A DNA stretch of 64,000 nt from Pseudomonas putida NBRC 14164 (GTDB lineage: Bacteria; Pseudomonadota; Gammaproteobacteria; Pseudomonadales; Pseudomonadaceae): assembly GCF_000412675.1 (NCBI RefSeq), contig NC_021505.1, positions 4,272,501 to 4,336,500 on the forward strand. The letters run 5' to 3'. Of the stretch, positions 46,814 through 55,642 are shown piece after piece; within the stretch, counting starts at the first letter, position 1; every line of letters begins with the position of its first letter. The notes below the pieces were generated by a model that saw nothing but the letters and a program-made list of their open reading frames with translations, did not search any database and had not been told where the DNA came from. The position numbers and the translations under genes were made by a program.

Positions 46814-48130
46814 TCAGCCGTGGCGGCTTGGCTCGGCGGGCCAGGCGGCCGGTTCGGGTGCAGCACAGTCTGGCTGTACCGGTTGCTCACCATTGAGTGC
46901 GCGCAACAGGGTCTCCCGCTCACAGGCATTCTCTGACAGCGAGATCACCACCGTGGCCACCGCATTGCTGGCAAGGCTGGTGAGGGCCCGGGCTTCGGAC
47001 ATGAAGCGGTCAATACCGATCAGCAGCGCCAGGCCAGCCAGCGGAATATCGTGGATCACGGTCAGGGTCGAGGCCAGGGCAACGAAACCACTGCCTGTCA
47101 CCCCGGCGGCGCCCTTGGACGACAGCAACATGATCGCCAGCATGGTCAGCGTCTGCCCCAGGGTGATGTCGATGTTGCAGGCCTGGGCGATGAAGATGGC
47201 TGCCAGCGACAGGTAGATGGCTGTGCCGTCAAGGTTGAACGAGTACCCGGTTGGCAACACCAGGCCTACTACACCCTTCTTGCAGCCCAGCTTCTCGAGC
47301 TTTTCCAGCATGCGCGGTAGCACCGGTTCGGTGGACGAAGTCCCAAGCACCACCAGGAATTCCTCACGGAAATAGCGCAGCAGTTTCCACAGGCTGAAAC
47401 CATGGGCACGGCAGATGCTACCCAGTACGACCAGTACGAAGAACGCACAGGCGATGTACAGCGTACCTACCAGCTTGGCCAGGGCACCGAGCGAGGTGAT
47501 GCCGTACTGCCCGACGGTAAAAGCCAGCGCACCAAAGGCACCCACCGGCGCAAAGCGCATCAGGTAACCAAAAATGCGGAACACCATGGTCGAGGCAGAC
47601 TCCAGCACATCCAGCACTGGCTTGCCCTTGTCCCCCATGGACGACAGGGCAAAGCCGCTGAGTACGGCGATGAACAGAACCGGCAATACTTCGCCCTTGT
47701 TGAAGGCACCGATGAACGTATCGGGAATGATGTGCATGAAGAAATCGACCACGCCCAGCTTGGCGGCCGAGGCGGTGTACTGGCTGAGGCCTTCGGTGCT
47801 GAGGGTTGCGGGGTCGATGTTCATGCCCACACCGGGTTTGAACAGGTAGACCGCCGCCAGGCCAATCGCCAGGCTCACCACCGTCAGGCCCAGGAACAGC
47901 AGCAACGTCTTGCTCATCAGGCGCCCCAGCGAGCGCTTGTCGGTCATCCCGGCAATGCCGGTGACGATGGTGCAGAACACCACCGGGGCGATCATCATCT
48001 TGATCAGCTTGATGAAGGCATCACCCAAGGGCTTGAGCGCAACGGCCTGTTGCGCCCAGAAGTGGCCGACCACTACGCCCAGCAGGACGGCGCAGAGGAT
48101 CTGAAAGTACAGCGATTTGGCGAGTTTCAT
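46814..48130 (-). CDS. DctA-family C4-dicarboxylate/cation symporter
   Basis: A 438-residue member of the dicarboxylate/amino acid:cation symporter family. Diagnostic stretches are the hairpin serine-rich GTSSTEPVLPRMLEKLEKL near 270 and VLPTGYSFNLDGTAIYLSLA near 300, and the last helix with RALTSLASNAVATVVIS. It should import dicarboxylates such as fumarate or succinate with protons or sodium. It lies between a PrpF/GalD-like isomerase gene and a citrate-type carrier gene in one operon, so it may import a precursor or breakdown product of the same pathway. Confidence 0.9.
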   Translation of the reverse strand: MKLAKSLYFQILCAVLLGVVVGHFWAQQAVALKPLGDAFIKLIKMMIAPVVFCTIVTGIAGMTDKRSLGRLMSKTLLLFLGLTVVSLAIGLAAVYLFKPGVGMNIDPATLSTEGLSQYTASAAKLGVVDFFMHIIPDTFIGAFNKGEVLPVLFIAVLSGFALSSMGDKGKPVLDVLESASTMVFRIFGYLMRFAPVGAFGALAFTVGQYGITSLGALAKLVGTLYIACAFFVLVVLGSICRAHGFSLWKLLRYFREEFLVVLGTSSTEPVLPRMLEKLEKLGCKKGVVGLVLPTGYSFNLDGTAIYLSLAAIFIAQACNIDITLGQTLTMLAIMLLSSKGAAGVTGSGFVALASTLTVIHDIPLAGLALLIGIDRFMSEARALTSLASNAVATVVISLSENACERETLLRALNGEQPVQPDCAAPEPAAWPAEPSRHG

Positions 48131-48204
48131 GGGGCATCACCATTGTTGAAATTGTGCGGATGCGCTTGGTGCATGTGTAAAGCAGGTGGCAGGGCCGCCT
48201 CTAG

Positions 48205-49284
48205 CTACCCTGCCAGCCTGCGCAAGGTAGGGGCATAGACGAAACCCGAGAATAGCCGCCGGGCGGTTCGTACCACAGACACCTGGGTTGTCTTGCCGTC
48301 GACACCGCTGCGCGACAGCGCCACATCGATGCCGCCGCTCGGGTGCTCCAGGCGCACTTCGGTCAACTGCCGGGCATCCTCGCCAAGCAGGTCGGCGATC
48401 ACCGTGCCCGGGCTGACGCAGGCAGTCGCCAGCCCTACCGCCCCGGTGATGGCCAACGCACGGTGACAGTTGTGCGGCATGAAGTAACGCACCTGCAACG
48501 TGCCGCCGTACCGTGGCGCAGACACCAGCACCGGCTTGGGGATTACCATGCCACTGACGTCGCCAAGACCCATGGCTTTGCCAGCTTTCAGCCGCAGCGC
48601 TTCAAGGCGCTTGAGCAGCGAGTGATTGGCATCGAGTTCTGCAGGGGTTTCCGATCCGGTCACCCCGAGTTGACTGGCCTGCACGACCATCATGGGCATG
48701 GCCATGTCGATGCAGGTTACCGGTACGCCATCGATCACATCCGTGGCCTTGCCGGTAGGGAACAGCTTGCCGGTTTTGCTGCCGACTGCATCGAGGAAAG
48801 TCAGGTGCACCGGGGCGGCAGTGCCCGGTACGCCATCGATTGCCGTGCGGCCTTCGTAGCGCACGATACCGCCGGGGGTTTCCACCAGCGAATTGACCAA
48901 GGTGCCGGTGTTCAGGTTGCGGATGCGGACCAACGTCTTGCCATCCTGGCCTTTCACCAGGCCTTGTTCGATGGCGAACGGGCCCACGGCGCACAGCATG
49001 TTGCCGCAATTGGGCGCGGTGTCGACGCGGCGTTGGGCAACCATCACCTGCACGAACAGGTAATCGACGTCAGCCTCGGGATGCAACGAAGGGCTGACGA
49101 TCGCCACCTTGCTGGTTTGCGGGCTGCCGCCACCGATGCCATCGATTTCAAGTTCGTGGCCGGAGCCCATCAGGTTGATCAGCAACTCGTCACGTTCGAC
49201 CACATTGGCAGGCAGGTCCCAGGCGTGGAAGAACGGCCCTTTAGAGGTACCACCGCGCATGAGTACGCAAGGAATTCGCTGCAT
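48205..49284 (-). CDS. PrpF/GalD-like isomerase (aconitate or oxalomesaconate tautomerase type)
   Basis: A 359-residue protein of the PrpF fold. The start MQRIPCVLMRGGTSKGPFF is the family signature, followed by DGIGGGSPQTSKVAIVSPS near 48, the active-site cysteine in NCGNMLCAVGPF near 93, and GALD-like LGDVSGMVIPKPVLVSAPR near 245. Family members move double bonds in methylaconitate (PrpF), aconitate or 4-oxalomesaconate (GalD, gallate breakdown). The co-encoded citrate-type carrier and OprD porin favour an aconitate-like substrate. This is the first gene of its operon, divergent from a LysR gene. Confidence 0.82.
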   Translation of the reverse strand: MQRIPCVLMRGGTSKGPFFHAWDLPANVVERDELLINLMGSGHELEIDGIGGGSPQTSKVAIVSPSLHPEADVDYLFVQVMVAQRRVDTAPNCGNMLCAVGPFAIEQGLVKGQDGKTLVRIRNLNTGTLVNSLVETPGGIVRYEGRTAIDGVPGTAAPVHLTFLDAVGSKTGKLFPTGKATDVIDGVPVTCIDMAMPMMVVQASQLGVTGSETPAELDANHSLLKRLEALRLKAGKAMGLGDVSGMVIPKPVLVSAPRYGGTLQVRYFMPHNCHRALAITGAVGLATACVSPGTVIADLLGEDARQLTEVRLEHPSGGIDVALSRSGVDGKTTQVSVVRTARRLFSGFVYAPTLRRLAG

Positions 49285-49431
49285 GATTTTGCACCCTTGT
49301 TGATCAATGGACATCATTGATGCTGTGAGCAAAAGAGTGACAGGCATGGATAAATCAATCCAATGCAAATATCGTAGCCATTATTGCGATTCAAACATTA
49401 ATCATGCACGGCGACAGTAGCGGGCTTTCTT

Positions 49432-50325
49432 ATGGAATATGAGCTGCAAGACATCAGATCTTTCGTGAAAATCGCCGAACTCGGTAGTTTCCACGAGGCC
49501 GCCGAGGCGCTTCACCTGTCCCAGCCGGCCTTGAGTCGGCGGATCAAGAAGCTTGAGGAAGGCCTGGGCACCTCGCTACTGGAGCGCACCACCCGCCGGG
49601 TCAGCCTGACCAGCGTGGGGCGCGACTTCCTGCCCAAGGCCAGGCGCCTGCTGGATGATTTTGAAGACTCCATCCTCAGCATCCGCGAGCTGGCCGAGCG
49701 CCAGACCGGCCAGGTCACCCTCGCCTGCATCCCCACCGCAGCGTTCTACTTCCTGCCGTCGGTGATCCGCGATTACAACGAGCAGTACCCGAAAATCCGC
49801 ATTCGCCTGCTGGACCTTAGTGCCAACGACGGGCTCGAAGCCGTGTTGCGCGGCGAGGCCGACTTCGGTATCAACATGATGAGCGGCCAGCACCCGGACA
49901 TCGAGTTTGTCACGCTGGTGCAAGAGCACTTTGTGCTGGCCTGCAGGCGCGACCACCCACTGGCAAACCGGGCCTCCGTTACCTGGACAGAGCTGGCGGA
50001 TTACCGCCTGATCGGCGTCGGCCGCCTGAGCGGCAACCGCATGCTGCTGGACCATGCGTTGTCCGGGCTCAACCTGCGGCCCAAATGGTTCTACGAAGTG
50101 CAACACCTGTCGACGTCGCTGGGCATGGTCGAGGCCGGGCTGGGCGTGTCGGCCATGCCCAGCCTGGCCATGCCCAACGCTGATCACCCGACGCTGGTGA
50201 GCGTGCCGTTGATCGAGCCGCAAGTCACACGCACCCTGGGGCTGGTGTACCGGCGCGGCGCGTCGTTGTCGCCTGCGGCGGAGAAGTTCGTTTCGATCCT
50301 TTTGCAGCAGTGGCCCAACCGTTGA
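49432..50325 (+). CDS. LysR-family regulator of the carboxylate operon
   Basis: A 297-residue LysR-type regulator. The helix-turn-helix lies at about 18-50 (GSFHEAAEALHLSQPALSRR, then IKKLE) and the effector domain from 90 on (TLACIPTAAFYFLPSVIRDY). It is divergent from the isomerase-carrier-porin operon, with 147 bases between starts, and should activate it in response to the substrate. A few T-N11-A arrangements occur in the AT-rich gap, but none is convincing enough to mark. Confidence 0.88.
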   Translation: MEYELQDIRSFVKIAELGSFHEAAEALHLSQPALSRRIKKLEEGLGTSLLERTTRRVSLTSVGRDFLPKARRLLDDFEDSILSIRELAERQTGQVTLACIPTAAFYFLPSVIRDYNEQYPKIRIRLLDLSANDGLEAVLRGEADFGINMMSGQHPDIEFVTLVQEHFVLACRRDHPLANRASVTWTELADYRLIGVGRLSGNRMLLDHALSGLNLRPKWFYEVQHLSTSLGMVEAGLGVSAMPSLAMPNADHPTLVSVPLIEPQVTRTLGLVYRRGASLSPAAEKFVSILLQQWPNR

Positions 50326-50350
50326 GTCGCCGCTGCGCAGGCAGGTGAGG

Positions 50351-50647
50351 TCAGGCGTCCTTGCCGAGTACCAGGTGGTCAAAATGCTCGATGTGCTCAT
50401 CCAGGTTGTCTTCGAGCATCATCCGGTACTGCTCGCAGAAGTACTTCAGAATCTCCTCCCGGGCTGCCGCCAGTTCCGCGCCGCTCTTGAAGCTGCGGGC
50501 GCTCATCCAGGCGCTGAAACGCGTGGCGCCGAAGGTCAGCGAGGCACTCACCTTGCCCAGGTCTTCGAATTTTTCAATCTGCTGGTTGGCCAGGTCGATG
50601 TGCGCATCGGCGCGGTCATAAAAGGCCTGATCGGTAGCTTGGGTCAT
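50351..50647 (-). CDS. DUF3144-family small protein
   Basis: A 98-residue soluble protein whose text (DQAFYDRADAHIDLANQQIE, and SARSFKSGAELAAAREEILKYF) matches the DUF3144 family of short gamma-proteobacterial proteins. It is mostly helical and acidic; no catalytic motif is seen and the role is unknown. It converges on the LysR gene with a 25-base gap and is divergent from the mannitol enzyme gene. Confidence 0.8.
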   Translation of the reverse strand: MTQATDQAFYDRADAHIDLANQQIEKFEDLGKVSASLTFGATRFSAWMSARSFKSGAELAAAREEILKYFCEQYRMMLEDNLDEHIEHFDHLVLGKDA

Positions 50648-50723
50648 TGCGGTTCACCTTGTAACGGAAGCCCAAGCCTTGCATGGCGGCGCGCATACGT
50701 GCAAGGCTGAAAAAGGATCACTC

Positions 50724-51008
50724 ATGACGAAAAGGAAGCAAAGCACCTTATGCTTGGAATCACACGTATCCATCGCTATTTGCGCCCACTGCCTGCAAAA
50801 CCGACTGCAGCCAGTGGGCGTGACCTCAAGGCCAAACCAGCCGCCCGCCTCGCCTCAAAGGTTGCAAACCTCCTCTGCACTCCCCGCTCCGCCCCGCCTT
50901 ACTTCTGCGTTACCCCTGAGCGCCCCCCTGTCGACCGTGTGCCTCCGACCTGACTGCCCACGCTGCAGCTCTCACACCGTATTCGCCTGTGACAGGCGGG
51001 ATGTCTGA
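50724..51008 (+). CDS. Possible small reading frame in the mtlD leader
   Basis: A 94-codon frame starts with ATG six bases after AAGGA, a good ribosome site. The predicted protein is rich in proline, serine and cysteine (NQPPASPQRLQTSS), has no recognised domain, and uses codons such as TTA and TCA that are rare in the neighbours. It may be a leader peptide, a rapidly evolving gene or no gene at all. Confidence 0.25.
   Translation: MTKRKQSTLCLESHVSIAICAHCLQNRLQPVGVTSRPNQPPASPQRLQTSSALPAPPRLTSALPLSAPLSTVCLRPDCPRCSSHTVFACDRRDV
50783..50820 (+). promoter_or_regulatory. Long hairpin in the mtlD upstream region
   Basis: CGCCCACTGCCTGCA and TGCAGCCAGTGGGCG form a 15-base stem with one C-C mismatch around an eight-base loop. 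It is 213 bases upstream of the mtlD start and is not followed by a T run. The rest of the gap 50648-51032 is C-rich and holds no other feature I can support. Confidence 0.45.
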
Positions 51009-51032
51009 CGCAACAACAAGGGGCAACACCCA

Positions 51033-53177
51033 ATGCTTTTCTTTCAAGGTAAACAGATTCTCAGCGCCATCTTCGATATGGATGGCACCCTCTTCGACAC
51101 CGAACGCTTGCGCTTCAAGACACTGAAGCAAGCCTCGCTGGAAATCTTCGGCAAAGCGCTGAGCGAGGACACATTGATCGGCTCGCTGGGCCTGAGCGCG
51201 ACCAAGGCCGAAGCCCTGGCCAAGGCGCATAACGGTGAAGACTTCCCGTACGCCGAGATCCGCAAGCGCGCGGATGAACTTGAGCTCGACTATGTGCGCA
51301 ATCACGGCGTACCCATCAAGGCCGGCTTGCTGGAAGTGCTGGAGCGCCTGCGCAAGTCGGGCTTGACCATGGCAGTGGCCACCTCCAGCCGCCGTGCCAT
51401 TGCCGAGGAATACCTGATCAATGCCAATGTGCTGAAGTATTTCGACATCACTGTCTGTGGCGATGAAGTCAGCCAGGGCAAACCCCACCCCGAGATTTTC
51501 CTGAAAGCCGCTCGCGCGCTCAATTGCGAGCCGGGCCAATGCTTCATGGTCGAGGATTCGGAGAACGGCATGCTGTCAGCCATACGTGCCGAAGGCCAGG
51601 CGATCCTGATCGAAGACATCAAGCCGCCCGCTGCCGAGATCAAGGCTGGCGCGCTCAAAGCCTACCGCAGCATGCATGAGTTTCTCGCCGACCTTAGCGA
51701 GTGCGTACCTGACTTGGGCATGCCGGCATTGAGCGAGCCGTTCCCGGCTTCGTTGAACCAGTTCAGCGTAGGCATTCACGGCTTCGGCGCCATCGGCGGT
51801 GGTTACCTGACACAGGTGTTTTCCCATTGGGATGGCTACACCCGGCCTCGTGAAATCATCGCCGCGACCCGCTCGCGCATGCTGCGCGAAAGCGTCAATG
51901 CCTTTGGCCGCTACAGCGTGCGCTACGGTGCTACATCATTCGACCAGACCATCGACAATGTGCGCATGATCGACATGGACGATGACGACGCAGTCATCGG
52001 CATGTACACCACTGCCGAAATTATCGGCCTGAGCCTGCCCGAGCAGGCCATCCGCAACCAGGCGAAGGTGATTGCCAAAGGGCTGCTGCAACGTTTCGAA
52101 CGACGTGGCCGTGACCTGACGCTGCTGATCGTGCTGAACAAGGTGGGCGGCGCCGCGTTCGTGCGCCGCCATGTGCAGGCAGAGCTGGCATTGCTGTGCC
52201 CGCCGGCAATTAGCGAGCAAGTGCTGGAAAAGACCCATTTCGCCGAAACAGTCGTCAGCCGCATCGTCTCCAAGCTCAGCAACGACGCACTGGTGCGGCA
52301 ACTGCGCATCAAGTCGCAGATGTTCCAGAACAGCCTGGAAGACGAGCCGGCAGTCGCCACCAAGGCATCCACGCCAGTGCCTGAATACGAACGACTGATC
52401 GGGCGCTTCAGGCCCTTTGCCCAGCCCAGCAGCGCGATGAGCCAGCTGCACCTGATCCTGTTCAACAGCGAACCCGACATGCCGCTGTATGTAGAGCACG
52501 GCAGCGAGCTGCTCGAACGCCTGCGCCAGGTGAAGACGGTGCCGGACATCACCCAGATCCAGGTCATAAAGAACCGCCTGTGGAACGGCCCGCATGCCAT
52601 CGTTGCCTGGTACGCGAGCCTGTTGGGCCATGACTCGGTGGGCCAGGGTATGGGCGATGCGCGTGTCAGCGAACTGGCCGAACGCCTGATTCGCCAGGAA
52701 GTCGGGCCAGCACTGGTGGCGGAGTACCCGCAGATGGCAGAAGTGGTCAGCCGTTTTGCCGATACCTTCCTGGAGCGCTGTGCAACCTCCTTCAAAGACC
52801 CTTGTGCCCGGGTGGGGCGCGACCCGTTGCGCAAGCTTCAGCGCAACGAACGCATCCTCAGCAGCATCGACCTTGCACGCAAGCATGGTATTGAAACCCC
52901 GTCGCTGGCGTTTGGCGCGGCACTGGCCATTCACCATGCCCTGCGCTGCGTAGACAGCAAAGACCAGGAAGCCCAGGCGATCAGACAGGTTTATCGGGAT
53001 AACAACGCCAGCGTCGAGGCCGTGCTTACCCATGACGGTGACTGTAATGGCAAGCGTTTTCCAGGGCTGGACCCGATCAGGGACACGCAGCTGATCACTG
53101 CCATTTCAGATGCTTTCCGGCAGTACCCGCCAAGGGATGTGGCAAGCAGGCTGGGCGACCTTTGCATAGGCGCATGA
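51033..53177 (+). CDS. mtlD: HAD phosphatase fused to mannitol-1-phosphate dehydrogenase
   Basis: A 714-residue two-domain enzyme. Residues 1 to about 230 are a HAD hydrolase with nucleophile Asp15 and Asp17 (FDMDGTLFD), the serine motif AVATSSRR near 112, a lysine in GKPHPEIF near 150, and VEDSENGM near 172. The remainder is a long-chain mannitol-type dehydrogenase with NAD(P) loop GIHGFGAIGGGY near 248 and the catalytic pattern K-x4-N-x2-H (Lys513, Asn518, His521). The layout and length match Acinetobacter baylyi MtlD, which reduces fructose-6-phosphate and dephosphorylates mannitol-1-phosphate to make mannitol as a compatible solute. No mannitol transport genes are near, which favours synthesis rather than catabolism. 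Confidence 0.9.
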   Translation: MLFFQGKQILSAIFDMDGTLFDTERLRFKTLKQASLEIFGKALSEDTLIGSLGLSATKAEALAKAHNGEDFPYAEIRKRADELELDYVRNHGVPIKAGLLEVLERLRKSGLTMAVATSSRRAIAEEYLINANVLKYFDITVCGDEVSQGKPHPEIFLKAARALNCEPGQCFMVEDSENGMLSAIRAEGQAILIEDIKPPAAEIKAGALKAYRSMHEFLADLSECVPDLGMPALSEPFPASLNQFSVGIHGFGAIGGGYLTQVFSHWDGYTRPREIIAATRSRMLRESVNAFGRYSVRYGATSFDQTIDNVRMIDMDDDDAVIGMYTTAEIIGLSLPEQAIRNQAKVIAKGLLQRFERRGRDLTLLIVLNKVGGAAFVRRHVQAELALLCPPAISEQVLEKTHFAETVVSRIVSKLSNDALVRQLRIKSQMFQNSLEDEPAVATKASTPVPEYERLIGRFRPFAQPSSAMSQLHLILFNSEPDMPLYVEHGSELLERLRQVKTVPDITQIQVIKNRLWNGPHAIVAWYASLLGHDSVGQGMGDARVSELAERLIRQEVGPALVAEYPQMAEVVSRFADTFLERCATSFKDPCARVGRDPLRKLQRNERILSSIDLARKHGIETPSLAFGAALAIHHALRCVDSKDQEAQAIRQVYRDNNASVEAVLTHDGDCNGKRFPGLDPIRDTQLITAISDAFRQYPPRDVASRLGDLCIGA

Positions 53178-53194
53178 GGTACTGCATTAGCCTG

Positions 53195-53665
53195 AAGCCA
53201 GCGCGGTGAATGGCACCGGCTCCGCCGGTGTTCGCGGGCGTGCCCGCTCCCACAATGACCGCGCTAGCTTTCAGGTGTTGTGCAAGACAGTAGCGTCCAC
53301 AGGTATTGCATATGCCTGAGGCCTGCGCGACTACCTGTGGGAGTGGGTTTACCCGCGAAGAATCCAACACGGTGAATGGCACCGGCTCCGCCGGTGTTCG
53401 CGGCTAAAGCCGCTCCCACAGTGATCGCGCCAGCCTTCAGGTGTTGTGCAAGACAGCTGCCTCCAGGGGTACTGCATATGCCTGAGGCCTGCGCGATTAC
53501 CTGTGGGAGCGGGCATGCCCGCGAAGAATCCAGTGCGGTGGATGGCACCGGCACCGCCGGTGTTCGCGGGGCAAGCCCGCTCCCACAGTGATCGCGCCGA
53601 TTTCAACTGCTGGGCAAGACAGTTGTCCCCACAGGTACTGCCTGAAGCCTGCGCGACTCCCCTCG
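53195..53665. repeat. Three tandem copies of a 166-bp REP-containing unit
   Basis: TGGCACCGGC marks matching positions at 53211, 53377 and 53543, exactly 166 bases apart. Each unit holds a short stem (CACCGGC-GCCGGTG), a REP (TTCGCGGGC or variant, CCCGCTCCCACA), GTGTTGTGCAAGACAG and a second inverted REP. The third unit decays after 53640. It fills the gap between mtlD and the aldolase operon, and no gene was found in it. Confidence 0.88.
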
Positions 53666-53717
53666 AAGAATTTGCTATCGGAACGTACCACGCATGCCTG
53701 CGGGCTTCACCGTGGGA

Positions 53718-53752
53718 ATGACACAAAGCTTGCAAATGACACAATGTGTCAT
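53718..53752 (+). promoter_or_regulatory. Operator-like palindrome upstream of the aldolase operon
   Basis: ATGACACA and TGTGTCAT flank a single A at 53736-53752, a perfect 8-bp dyad. An extra copy of ATGACACAA lies 18 bases upstream at 53718. It is 76 bases before the aldolase start. The form suits a GntR- or FadR-like regulator; no regulator gene is adjacent. Confidence 0.6.
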
Positions 53753-53828
53753 TAAGATCGCCATGTGTCCTGGCAGCGCCACTACGACGATCAGCCAGTA
53801 CCCGCCCTTTTCCAAGCAGGTACCGCCC

Positions 53829-54611
53829 ATGACGACCACCATGCATACCCCCAAGGACCAGTTGGTCAAACTCGCCCAGCAGCAGATGCTGACGGCCCTG
53901 GCCGACAACACCTACACGGCCCGGCAAAAACTTGCCCTTACCTGCCGCATCCTGTTCGACGGCGGCCACGACTCTGGCCTTGCCGGGCAGATCACCGCAC
54001 GTGCGCAGGAACCTGGCACCTACTACACCCAGCAACTGGGCCTGGGCTTCGATGAAATCGCCGCCTCAAACCTGCTGGTGGTGGACGAAGACCTCACCGT
54101 GCTGCAAGGCCGCGGCATGGCCAATCCGGCCAACCGTTTCCACAGCTGGCTGTACCGGGCCCGCCCCGACGTCAACTGCATCATCCACACCCACCCGCTG
54201 CACAGCGCTGCCCTGTCGATGCTGGAGGTGCCGCTGGCCATCTCGCACATGGACCTGTGCCCGCTATTTGACGATTGCGCATTCCTCAAGGAATGGCCAG
54301 GGGTGCCGGTGGGCAACGAGGAAGGTGAAATCATCGCGAAGGCGATCGGTGACAAGCGTGCGATCCTGCTTTCGCACCACGGCCTGTTGATTGCCGGTGG
54401 CTCGATCGAAGAAGCCTGCGTACTTGCCCTGCTGTTCGAGCGCGCAGCAAAGATGCAATTGCTGGCCATGGGCGCCGGTGACATCCGCCCCATCCCCGAA
54501 GCACTGGGCAAAGAAGCCCACGACTGGATCTCCACCCCCAAACGTCACGGCGCCGCGTTCAGCTACTACGCACGCCGGGCCTTGCGTGCCCACGGCGACT
54601 GCCTGGGCTGA
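53829..54611 (+). CDS. Class II aldolase/adducin-family protein
   Basis: A 260-residue protein of the class II aldolase family. The metal-binding histidines lie in CIIHTHPLHS near residue 117 and in LLSHHGLLIAGG near 180; the acidic partner is around EWPGVPVGNEEGE near 155. Family members split sugar phosphates or related 2-keto compounds or act as decarboxylases. GHDSGLAGQITAR near 39 is the conserved phosphate-binding or glycine loop region. Several in-frame starts occur; 53829 is chosen because the earlier ones would place coding sequence over the palindrome. A DapA-like gene follows after 44 bases. Confidence 0.85.
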   Translation: MTTTMHTPKDQLVKLAQQQMLTALADNTYTARQKLALTCRILFDGGHDSGLAGQITARAQEPGTYYTQQLGLGFDEIAASNLLVVDEDLTVLQGRGMANPANRFHSWLYRARPDVNCIIHTHPLHSAALSMLEVPLAISHMDLCPLFDDCAFLKEWPGVPVGNEEGEIIAKAIGDKRAILLSHHGLLIAGGSIEEACVLALLFERAAKMQLLAMGAGDIRPIPEALGKEAHDWISTPKRHGAAFSYYARRALRAHGDCLG

Positions 54612-54655
54612 TCGAAGCTGTACTCTTTCCTCAACAACGGCAGAGGTGCCTGGTC

Positions 54656-55543
54656 ATGTCTACACCTGTAATTCGCGGCGTTATCGGTTACACCATCACT
54701 CCCTTCACGGCTGACGGCACGCTCGACCTGGATGCCCTGGGTACATCCATCGACAGCCTGATCGCAGACGGCGTGCACGCCATCGCACCGCTGGGCAGCA
54801 CCGGCGAAGGGGCCTACCTGTCCGACAGCGAATGGGAAACCGTGGTGCGCTTCAGCCAGGCACGCATTGCCGGCCGCGTGCCCAGCGTGGTCAGCGTTTC
54901 CGACCTGACCACCGCCCGTACCGTGCAGCGCGCGCGCCTGGCGCAGGCCTGCGGCGCCACGGCAGTGATGGTGCTGCCCATTTCCTACTGGAAGCTAACC
55001 GAAGCCGAAGTGATCGCCCACTACAAGGCTGTCGGCGCGGCCATCGACATCCCGATCATGCTCTACAACAACCCAGGCACCAGCGGCACTGACCTGTCGG
55101 TTGAACTGATCCTGCGCATCCTCGGCGAGGTGCCCAATGTGACCATGGTCAAGGAAAGCACCGGTGACATTCAGCGCATGCACCGCCTGTACAAGGCCAC
55201 CGCTGGCCAGGTGGCGTTCTACAACGGCTGCAACCCGCTGACCCTGGAAGCGCTGGTGGCCGGCGCCACAGGCTGGTGCACCGCCGCACCCAACCTGATC
55301 CCGGCACTGAACCTGGCGCTGTGGGATGCCGTGCAGCAAGGCGACCTGGGCAAAGCCCGCGCGCTGTTCTACCGCCAGTACGAGCTGCTGGAGTACATCA
55401 CCCGCCGCGGCCTGCCCACCACCATCAAGGCCGGCCTGAAAATGCTCGGCCAGGATGTCGGCGCCCCACGCCTGCCCCTGCAGCCGCTGGATGCCCAGGG
55501 CAGCACTTACCTGAAAGGCCTGCTGGCCGAACTGGCCAATTAA
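54656..55543 (+). CDS. DapA-family aldolase/lyase
   Basis: A 295-residue member of the dihydrodipicolinate synthase/N-acetylneuraminate lyase family, a TIM barrel acting through a Schiff base. PLGSTGEGAYL near 44, Tyr137 in MLYNNPGTSG and the Schiff-base Lys166 in MVKESTGD are all present. Because the operon has a class II aldolase and two carriers and no lysine genes, this is unlikely to be DapA itself; a catabolic aldolase or dehydratase acting on a 2-keto acid is more likely. The substrate is unknown. A terminator follows the gene. Confidence 0.88.
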   Translation: MSTPVIRGVIGYTITPFTADGTLDLDALGTSIDSLIADGVHAIAPLGSTGEGAYLSDSEWETVVRFSQARIAGRVPSVVSVSDLTTARTVQRARLAQACGATAVMVLPISYWKLTEAEVIAHYKAVGAAIDIPIMLYNNPGTSGTDLSVELILRILGEVPNVTMVKESTGDIQRMHRLYKATAGQVAFYNGCNPLTLEALVAGATGWCTAAPNLIPALNLALWDAVQQGDLGKARALFYRQYELLEYITRRGLPTTIKAGLKMLGQDVGAPRLPLQPLDAQGSTYLKGLLAELAN

Positions 55544-55554
55544 CCGTGAAACCC

Positions 55555-55590
55555 GCCCGGCGGCATAACGCTGCCGGGCAGCGTTTTTTT
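55555..55590 (+). terminator. Terminator after the DapA-like gene
   Basis: CGCTGC and GCAGCG pair around CGG and are followed by seven T residues; an alternative larger stem (CCCGGCGGC with GCTGCCGGG) overlaps it. It may reduce reading into the benE-like gene. Confidence 0.8.
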
Positions 55591-55642
55591 GCAGGAACAG
55601 CCTGGTGCTGTGCCTGTACCTGACTTTTGACCAGAGGCAACC

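Noticed and set aside
53195..53665. Regular repeats resembling a CRISPR array or integron sites
   Set aside because: The period is 166 bases with the entire unit conserved and REP cores inside; no cas or integrase gene is near.
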